A DNA stretch of 15,660 bases from Flavobacteriales bacterium. GTDB taxonomy: Bacteria; Bacteroidota; Bacteroidia; Flavobacteriales_D; Crocinitomicaceae. The notes under the pieces were generated by a model. The model searched no databases. It was not told the origin of the DNA and worked only from the letters and a program-made list of their open reading frames with translations. Made by a program: the position numbers and the translations under genes. Shown here one piece after another: positions 1 to 6,329 of the stretch (position 1 is the first letter of the stretch; the number at the start of each line of letters is the position of its first letter). The DNA lies in contig CANJQZ010000019.1 in the NCBI GenBank assembly GCA_947476515.1, forward strand, positions 1 to 15,660. Direction: 5' to 3'.

Positions 1-12
1 GGGGCTTTTTTT
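1..12 (+). terminator. 3' arm and T-tract of an intrinsic terminator cut by the window edge
   Basis: The window opens with GGGGC followed directly by seven T. This is the usual end of a rho-independent terminator whose 5' arm (expected GCCCC) would lie just outside. It would end a plus-strand transcript entering from the left. Only half of the hairpin is visible, so the call rests on the GC-rich block next to a T run in a very A/T-rich setting. Confidence 0.4.
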
Positions 13-103
13 ATGGATAAATGTTTCCCTTTCTTGAGAGTCAGAATTTTAGTATGGGTGACTATTTTGTATTTTTTCAATTCCTATAATTATGGAGGCT
101 ATG

Positions 104-127
104 ACGATTAGCTCAAGCTAATATCGT
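104..127. repeat. Imperfect inverted repeat / hairpin in the left intergenic region
   Basis: ACGAT-TAGCT (104-113) can pair with AGCTA (116-120) and ATCGT (123-127), leaving a two-base AT bulge at 121-122, for about ten base pairs around a tight CA centre. No T-run follows, so it is not a standard terminator. It lies in the 262-base stretch without a gene. Apart from this hairpin, a short TGAC/GTCA pair at 133-146, the edge terminator and the promoter-like motif near 219, I see nothing else in that stretch. Function unknown. Confidence 0.4.
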
Positions 128-218
128 GATAATGACCGAAGCGTCAGTGAGAAATGGTGAGGATGTTTTTAGTGCTTAATGAGCTTCATGCTTAGGTAAT
201 TTATATCTTTGAGAGAAT

Positions 219-226
219 TAATTTTG
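219..226 (+). promoter_or_regulatory. Bacteroidota-type -7 promoter motif ahead of the small lipoprotein gene
   Basis: TAATTTTG matches the Bacteroidota -7 consensus TAnnTTTG in every fixed position. It lies 36 bases before the proposed start at 263, leaving a short leader. No good TTTG -33 element is visible 19-21 bases upstream: the nearest TTTG, at 208-211, is too close. In A/T-rich DNA this motif arises easily by chance. Confidence 0.3.
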
Positions 227-262
227 ATCCACGATTCTTTAAATAATGACATTCTATAAATT

Positions 263-790
263 TTGATAAGTAATTTTCATAACTATACAACATCTGTTCT
301 TTTTCTTTTCCTTCTCTTTTCGTGCGTAAGAATCGGAAATAAAGGAAATGAAGTTTCGCACCATCTTATTCATAAATTAAATAATAAGGCCGAAATAATC
401 ATGGATAAGGTTTATCCCAAATTTGATGCCTATCATCATGATACTGAATTTAATAAACAGCGATTTAAAGAATTTTTGAAAGTAGCTCTAAGCCCAGATA
501 TAAAAAATATTTATTGTTTCGATGATGCTATTGGAATTGATGCTGACTATCAATTATCCTTTAATTGTAATAAAAAAACTGCTGAATTGATCATTCAAAG
601 GAATTACTTAAAAATTGATAACGCTACAAGTGATTTTGCCTTTGGACTTCAAGATGAATTTCCATGGTGGAATATGAAAAAAATTGAGAAATTACAACTT
701 TATAGTTGGAAAGGAGAACAGGAGTACTACAAGTATTTTTGGTATGATAATAAGGAACAAAAAGCTTATTTTTTTGATTTTGACTTATAG
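263..790 (+). CDS. Putative small lipoprotein of unknown function
   Basis: I do not recognise this 175-residue protein. The N-terminus has a hydrophobic stretch (residues about 9-20) ending in L-F-S-C, with Cys21 in lipobox position, which suggests a lipoprotein signal peptide and an anchored, exported product. Phe at -2 makes the lipobox imperfect. The rest is soluble, rich in Lys, Asp, Asn and aromatic residues, and ends in an aromatic/acidic tail. The start is TTG at 263: no in-frame ATG precedes the signal-like segment and the next Met is residue 47, which would delete the signal. It ends 12 bases before the acetyltransferase gene, so the two may be cotranscribed. Coding potential is supported by the long open frame and the signal-like N-terminus; function is open. 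Confidence 0.65.
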   Translation: MISNFHNYTTSVLFLFLLFSCVRIGNKGNEVSHHLIHKLNNKAEIIMDKVYPKFDAYHHDTEFNKQRFKEFLKVALSPDIKNIYCFDDAIGIDADYQLSFNCNKKTAELIIQRNYLKIDNATSDFAFGLQDEFPWWNMKKIEKLQLYSWKGEQEYYKYFWYDNKEQKAYFFDFDL

Positions 791-802
791 TATTTTATTT
801 AA

Positions 803-1327
803 ATGGAAGACTTAGAAATTTTAAAAATAGGTTTATCTGATATTTTGGAGTTACAACATATTGCTACAGAAACATTTGTTGAAACTTTTTCACATAAGAA
901 TACTGCTGATAACATGAGCTTATATCTTGATAATAATTTATCACTGGATATTTTATCAGCTGAAATCAATACAATTAATTCGGAGTTTTACTTTGCATTA
1001 AAAGGCAATTTAGTAGTAGGGTATATGAAACTGAATTTTGGTAGTACTCAATTAGAATTAAAGGGCAAGAATTCTATTGAATTGGAGCGTATCTATGTAC
1101 TAAAAAATCATCAAAGAAATAGAATTGGGCAAGCACTACTAGATAAAGCCATTGATATTGCATCACAAAAACAAATCGAATTTATTTGGTTAGGTGTTTG
1201 GGAAGAAAATTGGAATGCCATTAATTTTTACACTAAAAATAACTTTCACGAATTTGACAGGCATATTTTCCTCTTAGGTGAGGATCGACAGACTGATATT
1301 ATGATGAAGATGATTCTTAAACACTAA
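803..1327 (+). CDS. GNAT-family N-acetyltransferase, PaiA-like
   Basis: This 174-residue protein has the GNAT fold. It transfers an acetyl group from acetyl-CoA to an amine, probably in the cytoplasm. Motif A is clear: a beta strand with ELERIYV (residues 93-99) followed by the pyrophosphate-binding loop QRNRIGQA (104-111). Motif B, LGVWEENWNAINFY (130-143), is typical of PaiA-like polyamine or small-molecule acetyltransferases. The start ATG lies 12 bases after the preceding stop and length is normal for the family. The substrate cannot be read from sequence; a PaiA-like polyamine role is an inference from motif similarity. It converges on the minus-strand cluster with only 17 bases between stops, and I see no terminator hairpin there. 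Confidence 0.88.
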   Translation: MEDLEILKIGLSDILELQHIATETFVETFSHKNTADNMSLYLDNNLSLDILSAEINTINSEFYFALKGNLVVGYMKLNFGSTQLELKGKNSIELERIYVLKNHQRNRIGQALLDKAIDIASQKQIEFIWLGVWEENWNAINFYTKNNFHEFDRHIFLLGEDRQTDIMMKMILKH

Positions 1328-1344
1328 GGTTTCTATATTTATGT

Positions 1345-2718
1345 CTATAATCCAATTTTTAGTCCAGCACCAATCGTGAAATTCTTAAATCTATTTGCAG
1401 GAGATAGATTATTTGGACCATTTATAAAAGGAAGTGTTAGACGAGGTTCAAGAAATAGAGCCCATGTTGGCTTAATATGGTATTCAAGCCCACAGGAAAC
1501 ATACTCTTGGATTGAAAAATGTGAGGGAGGATTATTGGTCGAAATTAAAACATGCATTGGTAAATCATCATTTAAAAGCTCTAAATCTAAATTGCTCTTA
1601 TTAAATAGGGCAATGTTCATCCCAATTCTCATAAACGGAGACCATTTTTTCATATGGAAATAATAACTAATTCCTAGTGGGATGGTCATAAAACTTGACG
1701 AGTGATTCATTCTTATTTGTGTATACATGGTATCACCACCTTGCAACTCATTTACTACCATTGGATCAATAATTCTTCCTGGACCATCGATTGTTTGAAA
1801 TGGAATATCTTGTTCACCTGGATGAAGGAATATGTTTTTATTGGTCCATGGTGATTGAAAACGAAGATCTGAATAGGCAAGCCCAGTATTAAATTCGAAA
1901 TTATTATCAATGGTATAATTAAAGCCTAAATGTATGGAGTTTAATGTGGCATGAAGTTTTGGTTCTCCGAAGTTCCTAGAGGAAATGTCGTCATTATTGA
2001 AAGGTGGTTTCATAGAACGAAAACTAGCTCCATTTGCCAAACTTAAGGTAAAGGAGAATTTATTGGATAAGAACGCAGGCGTTTTGAAGGGTAAAATTTG
2101 CGAATATTTATTGTTCTTATCGATAAAAATATTTTTGGCATCCAATTTTAAAATTTCCATAGTGGAATCCAGACTCATTTGTGAAATTCCTTGCGCAAGA
2201 TCTAATCCTAATGTATTGGAAATTTCATCAATTTTTGTTTCTGCTATATTTAGTTCAACTTCTTCAATGGTATTTATTGATGATTTTACTTTTGAATCTT
2301 TAGCGCCATTGAATCCTGATGTTGTTATTACTTCAATCTTTTCCTCATTTGTAAGGTCATTACTTTTAGCTTTTTCTTGAATTGTATTATCACTTTCGCT
2401 AATTAATTTGGAGGAATTAATTTTCGAATTTTGAACTAACGAAGAATTTGTTCCTTTTATCAAAGACTTATTATGCTCATTTGTTGAGGTTTGATTTCTC
2501 ATTTTTGTTTTTGCAGCAGTTTCTTGATTTAGATTCCAAGCCAGACTAAGAGTTCCAATTAATGCAATGGATAAAGCAAAATATACATATCCTTTTAAGC
2601 TCTTTGAAAATAAAGATTTTCTAATTCCATTCCAAACATTTTCTGGTGCTTGAACAGCTTCTTTGTTAAAAATATCTTGTAAACTACCCTGTCCGTCTTC
2701 TTTTATTTCTTGTTTCAT
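1345..2718 (-). CDS. Membrane-anchored protein with C-terminal outer-membrane beta-barrel domain, sigma-factor partner
   Basis: This 457-residue protein has four visible parts. Residues 1-42 are a charged cytoplasmic stub including APENVWNGIRKSL, the kind of N-terminus seen in Bacteroidota proteins encoded next to ECF sigma factors. Residues 44-62 form one hydrophobic helix. Residues 63-215 are a low-complexity linker rich in Ser, Asn, Lys, Thr and Glu. Residues about 219-457 alternate polar and hydrophobic residues like a porin/PorT-type beta-barrel and end in a barrel-like strand (GAGLKIGL). It starts 3 bases after the sigma-factor stop, so translational coupling is likely. I infer that it senses the envelope and may act as an anti-sigma factor, but no classical zinc anti-sigma motif (HxxxCxxC) is present. 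It appears to be the last gene of the cluster. Confidence 0.75.
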   Translation of the reverse strand: MKQEIKEDGQGSLQDIFNKEAVQAPENVWNGIRKSLFSKSLKGYVYFALSIALIGTLSLAWNLNQETAAKTKMRNQTSTNEHNKSLIKGTNSSLVQNSKINSSKLISESDNTIQEKAKSNDLTNEEKIEVITTSGFNGAKDSKVKSSINTIEEVELNIAETKIDEISNTLGLDLAQGISQMSLDSTMEILKLDAKNIFIDKNNKYSQILPFKTPAFLSNKFSFTLSLANGASFRSMKPPFNNDDISSRNFGEPKLHATLNSIHLGFNYTIDNNFEFNTGLAYSDLRFQSPWTNKNIFLHPGEQDIPFQTIDGPGRIIDPMVVNELQGGDTMYTQIRMNHSSSFMTIPLGISYYFHMKKWSPFMRIGMNIALFNKSNLDLELLNDDLPMHVLISTNNPPSHFSIQEYVSCGLEYHIKPTWALFLEPRLTLPFINGPNNLSPANRFKNFTIGAGLKIGL

Positions 2719-2721
2719 AGC

Positions 2722-3276
2722 TTAATTTTTTGCAATCGTAAATTCATTTTCTATGGCAAATTGAAGTTGTTTTCTAGCATCATGCAATTGTGATTTTGAT
2801 GTTCCTTCCGCTATCCCTGTCATTTCCGCTATTTCTTTATGCGAAAAGCCATCTATTGCATATGCCATAAAAACTTGTTTTCTTCCTGCCGGAAGTTTAT
2901 TAATCAAATAGTTTAATTCTTCAAGATCAAGCGTTTGTAAAAATGAAAAGTCTGCTGGATCATTATTTACTTGGTTGTTATTTATAGAAGAAAATTGCAA
3001 GCCCTTTTTTCTAAAAGCACTTAAAATACAATTCACTGTAATTTTTCTCATCCAACCTTTAAAGCTACCTTCAAAATTGAAACTAGATAAATTCCGATAA
3101 ATAAGTATAAAACTTTCTTGTAATAAATCTTGGGCATCGTCTTTGTTTTTGCAATAGCGTAAGCAAATGGAATATAACCAGGAATTGTTTTGCTGATAAA
3201 GATAACGGAATGCGCTTTCGTCCTTTTTGAGGCATGCACTAATCAGTGCCTTTTCATCATCCTTCCAATCTTTCAT
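2722..3276 (-). CDS. RNA polymerase sigma-70 factor, ECF subfamily
   Basis: This 184-residue protein is of normal ECF length. Region 2 spans about residues 23-91, with the core-binding DAQDLLQESF (47-56) and the -10-recognition segment around FKGWMRKITVNCILS (72-86). Region 4 spans about 118-172, with a helix-turn-helix at FSHKEIAEMTGIAEGTSKSQ (144-163) that reads the -35 element. Region 3 is absent, as expected. It directs RNA polymerase to a small regulon, usually under control of a partner encoded next to it, here the 3-base-spaced membrane/beta-barrel protein. A 44-base gap separates it from the upstream peptidase gene; I see no convincing Bacteroidota promoter there, so it may be read through from upstream. 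Confidence 0.93.
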   Translation of the reverse strand: MKDWKDDEKALISACLKKDESAFRYLYQQNNSWLYSICLRYCKNKDDAQDLLQESFILIYRNLSSFNFEGSFKGWMRKITVNCILSAFRKKGLQFSSINNNQVNNDPADFSFLQTLDLEELNYLINKLPAGRKQVFMAYAIDGFSHKEIAEMTGIAEGTSKSQLHDARKQLQFAIENEFTIAKN

Positions 3277-3320
3277 TAATAGGATGATGCTGTAAAATTG
3301 TAATAGGTTGGGTTAAAAAA

Positions 3321-4511
3321 TTATAATCCTAATTTTTTACTTATATCAGAAGGGATACCACTTTTATGTAAAAATATATTGATGGTTTTGTATCTAAAAT
3401 ATTGTTCAGAAACATATAAATAACCTTGAGGAAAATTACTTGTTCCCCATGAATTTTTCACCAATAAATACTTTACGCCATTTTGATCTTTGTACAATCC
3501 AACGATGTGCATTCCATGATCATCTGTAGTTGTTTTGTTATCATAGCCAATTTGACGCAAGGTAGCATCTACTGCAATTTCTTTAACAGGATTCAAAAAT
3601 GCATTAGAGACTTTGTCAGCACCTGCATCATTGTAATTCTTATTATCTTTTCCTACGACTTGAATCGTTGCTGGGTTTTCAGGAACTAAGGCAATTCCAT
3701 TCTTAAAACTGAATCCCTTCTCCGAAACATCAGCTCCCCATGCTAGCGTATAACCATTCTTTAAAGCATGCTCACAAACGGTCATTAAATCATCTAGTCC
3801 AACATTATAACTATCACCCCAATTATAATTATCAGGAATTGCCAATTGACATTTTGAATAGTTATCATGATTTGTGAAAGAAGTTAAAGAAACATACTCA
3901 TCCATATTTAAACCTATTTCTGCTGCATAGGATTTTGGAGTATATTTTTTTCCTTTATAATCGAAAGAGCTAATATCTTTTCCAATGTATGCATCTAGAA
4001 TTCCGTTTACAGATCCTTTCCAATTGCTTGAAATACCATTATTGGAATTTTGAAGATATTTTAAAGTACCTTGTACAGCACCATTTAACACTTCAAACAT
4101 TTCAGCATGATCATAACTTTCATTCCCATTCAATCCATCATAAACCTCTAATGGAACAATACCGTAATGCTTGATTACCCAAGGAATATCATGAAAAGCT
4201 CCTCCTTCACTAAAATTAATTTTCCCGTCCATTCTAATGAATTTATCTGCTTTGTTTTCATATGATTTTCTAACAACATACATTTCAGATAAAATGGATG
4301 GATTCTTTGAACCTTTTCTAATTAATTCAGATTCAAAAAAGGACAAACCCGAAAAACTCCAACAGGTACCTGTTTTACCTTGACTTTGAACAGGTGTTGC
4401 ATCAAGGTGTGCTATTTTCGAAAATAAATAAGTACTTCCTTCGATATTGGTGCTTTGAGAAAATGTACTTGCGCACAAACAAATGGTAAATAACAGCGTA
4501 ACTAATTTCAT
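3321..4511 (-). CDS. Secreted C1B-family cysteine peptidase (bleomycin hydrolase / aminopeptidase C-like)
   Basis: This 396-residue protein begins with a cleavable signal peptide (residues 1-19, ending near FSQ), so it acts outside the cytoplasm. The papain-fold catalytic set is complete: oxyanion Gln44 and nucleophile Cys50 in QGKTGTCWSFS, His335 in DDHGMHIVGLY, and Asn353 in VKNSWG. The long insertion between Cys and His and the EMYVVRKSYENKA segment match the C1B (bleomycin hydrolase, PepC) branch rather than ordinary papains. Family enzymes are best known as cytoplasmic hexameric aminopeptidases, while Bacteroidota often encode exported versions like this one. It lies 19 bases downstream of the SPOR-protein gene, so cotranscription is likely. 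The natural substrate is not evident. Confidence 0.9.
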   Translation of the reverse strand: MKLVTLLFTICLCASTFSQSTNIEGSTYLFSKIAHLDATPVQSQGKTGTCWSFSGLSFFESELIRKGSKNPSILSEMYVVRKSYENKADKFIRMDGKINFSEGGAFHDIPWVIKHYGIVPLEVYDGLNGNESYDHAEMFEVLNGAVQGTLKYLQNSNNGISSNWKGSVNGILDAYIGKDISSFDYKGKKYTPKSYAAEIGLNMDEYVSLTSFTNHDNYSKCQLAIPDNYNWGDSYNVGLDDLMTVCEHALKNGYTLAWGADVSEKGFSFKNGIALVPENPATIQVVGKDNKNYNDAGADKVSNAFLNPVKEIAVDATLRQIGYDNKTTTDDHGMHIVGLYKDQNGVKYLLVKNSWGTSNFPQGYLYVSEQYFRYKTINIFLHKSGIPSDISKKLGL

Positions 4512-4530
4512 ATTAATGATTTTAACTAAT

Positions 4531-5571
4531 TTAATGTAGAATCCAAGGCTCTAAACCTAGAGATTTTGCTTTTTCAACGGTGTTGTTTAATGATGTCGCA
4601 TCATTACTTTGTCCAACGCAAACTTTCGTCAGTGCTCCTTCTTGTATTAATCTAACTTGGAAACCATTTGAAATTAATTTTTTGGAGAAAATTTCGACAT
4701 TTTCTTTTTGAGAATAACATCCAACAATACAATTAAATGCAGCGGCTGACACATAATTTAAATTGTTTCCGGAATTCGGAACTGGAATAATTGGTTGTTC
4801 TTCAACTATAGTTTTGTCAGCAGTAATGTAAATCGATTTTTCATCATCAATCTGATAAACCCATACACCATTATTAATTTGAGCTTCAGCTTTTTGATTT
4901 TCAAAAGTTGGATCGAGATCTTCAATTGATTCAATTTTGCAGCTGTTATTTTTTAATTTATAATGTTGAGGAATATTGTTTTTAAATGGATTTAGATCAT
5001 GATAAGAGATCATCCCTGAAGACAATACATTTGTTTTCAGTGGTATCCAAAAAGAATAGAAGGCAAAAGGAAGTAAGCAAGCTGCAGCTGCATATTTCCA
5101 TAAATTAGATTTATTATTCAAGTTTTTTATTGGTTGAACAACTTCAATTGTTTGATTCGATATAAATTGAAGTGGGGCTAATCCGTAGGATGTTAAAAGA
5201 AAATTAAAATAACGATCCTGCTCAAAAACAAGAATATTTTCTTGATTGTAATGAAATGTTCCGATATTCTCTAAGGAAACCTTCTTACCTGACGAAAGAT
5301 CAGATTGAATGTTATGAACTGTTTTTGAAATTAAATCATTGGCTTCTATAAAAGTAATTCCTTGCGCTCTTGACAAAGCAGCGGTTAATAAGCCGTCATT
5401 ATTTTTCAATTGAATATTGAATAACAAATGTTTGGATGGAGGAAGTATAGTTCCTTTTACAAAATCTATTGACGCGCCTATATCTTTACTTACAAAACCA
5501 CCAAATGAAGGAATGATTACACAATTGTGTTCTAGAATCAATTCTACAATAATTTCATCCATGTTTTTCAT
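4531..5571 (-). CDS. HU-CCDC81 and SPOR domain-containing inner-membrane protein
   Basis: This 346-residue protein has the Bacteroidota architecture of two N-terminal HU-CCDC81 domains (residues about 5-60 and 61-125), one membrane helix (about 158-176, AAAACLLPFAFYSFW) and a C-terminal SPOR domain (about 275-346, starting AAFNCIVGCYSQKENVEIF). SPOR domains bind denuded peptidoglycan glycan strands at division sites. The HU-like part is cytoplasmic and related to nucleoid-protein folds, although DNA binding is not shown. Conserved family phrases are visible: VIIPSFGGFV (18-27), HLLFN (48-52) and ENIGTF (101-106). The ATG at 5571 gives MKNMDEI; Met4 is an alternative start. The gene sits 38 bases after kdsB and 19 bases before the peptidase gene. 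Inferred role: linking the cell wall at division sites to the inside of the cell. Confidence 0.88.
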   Translation of the reverse strand: MKNMDEIIVELILEHNCVIIPSFGGFVSKDIGASIDFVKGTILPPSKHLLFNIQLKNNDGLLTAALSRAQGITFIEANDLISKTVHNIQSDLSSGKKVSLENIGTFHYNQENILVFEQDRYFNFLLTSYGLAPLQFISNQTIEVVQPIKNLNNKSNLWKYAAAACLLPFAFYSFWIPLKTNVLSSGMISYHDLNPFKNNIPQHYKLKNNSCKIESIEDLDPTFENQKAEAQINNGVWVYQIDDEKSIYITADKTIVEEQPIIPVPNSGNNLNYVSAAAFNCIVGCYSQKENVEIFSKKLISNGFQVRLIQEGALTKVCVGQSNDATSLNNTVEKAKSLGLEPWILH

Positions 5572-5609
5572 ACTTCAAAGTTATGGAAGTTTATTGAAAA
5601 TAAAAAGCC

Positions 5610-6329
5610 TTAAATACGATTCATTACTAGTTTTAAATCTTCTGGCGAGTCGATGTTGGGCGTTTCAATTTCGGTAGTCACTATTTTTATATTATAACCG
5701 TAATATAACCAACGCAATTGTTCCAATGATTCCGATTTCTCCAGCTCTGTTACATTCAATTTAGTAATTTCTAAAAGGGTATTAACCTTAAATCCATAAA
5801 GACCAATATGTCTTAAAAAAGGATAATTTAAATTTCCATCAGACGCATACGGAACTGAATTTCTGCTAAAGTAGAGTGCGTTCCCAATTTCATTAAGTAC
5901 AACTTTAATTCTATTTGGATTGTGGAGTTCTTCTTTCGATATTTTGGGTGTCGCAAGGGTTGCGATTTTCACAGTTTCCTCTTGCAGTGCCTGGATCAAT
6001 TGATCCAGTTGTTGTGCGTCAACCAAAGGTTCATCTCCCTGAATATTAATTACAATGTCAAAACCGAGATTTCTTTCACATACTTCAGCACATCTATCTG
6101 TTCCTGTTGCATGGGATAAAGCTGTCATTTCTACTTTCCCGCCAAAACGAATCACCTCATCAAAAATTCTTTGATCATCAGTAGCAACAATCAGTGTGTC
6201 AATTAATTTTGATTTTTGCGCTCCTTCATATACCCGTTGAATCATAGATTTGCCTTTTAAGTCAATCAAGGGCTTTCCTGGGAATCTAGTGGAAGCATAT
6301 CGAGAAGGGATTATTCCAAGTACTTTCAC
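5610..6329 (-). CDS. kdsB: 3-deoxy-manno-octulosonate cytidylyltransferase (CMP-Kdo synthetase)
   Basis: KdsB joins CTP and Kdo to give CMP-Kdo and pyrophosphate, the activated sugar for the inner core of lipopolysaccharide; it acts in the cytoplasm. The 239-residue length is typical. Motifs seen: the nucleotide-binding loop IPSRYASTRFPGKPL (7-21), INIQGDEPL (94-102) with Mg-binding Asp99, NRIKVV (139-144), RHIGLYG (173-179), SESLEQLRW (199-207), and NIDSPEDL (225-232) whose Asp227 probably provides the second metal ligand. The start is GTG at 6329, whose G is also the last base of the upstream receptor stop (TAGTG). No in-frame ATG lies nearby and the N-terminus MKVLGIIPSR aligns with the family, so the GTG is well supported. 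The overlap suggests translational coupling to the receptor. Confidence 0.96.
   Translation of the reverse strand: MKVLGIIPSRYASTRFPGKPLIDLKGKSMIQRVYEGAQKSKLIDTLIVATDDQRIFDEVIRFGGKVEMTALSHATGTDRCAEVCERNLGFDIVINIQGDEPLVDAQQLDQLIQALQEETVKIATLATPKISKEELHNPNRIKVVLNEIGNALYFSRNSVPYASDGNLNYPFLRHIGLYGFKVNTLLEITKLNVTELEKSESLEQLRWLYYGYNIKIVTTEIETPNIDSPEDLKLVMNRI

Noticed and set aside
1328..1344. Bidirectional terminator between the convergent acetyltransferase and beta-barrel genes
   Set aside because: The 17-base gap and flanks contain no stable inverted repeat or T-tract that I can find.
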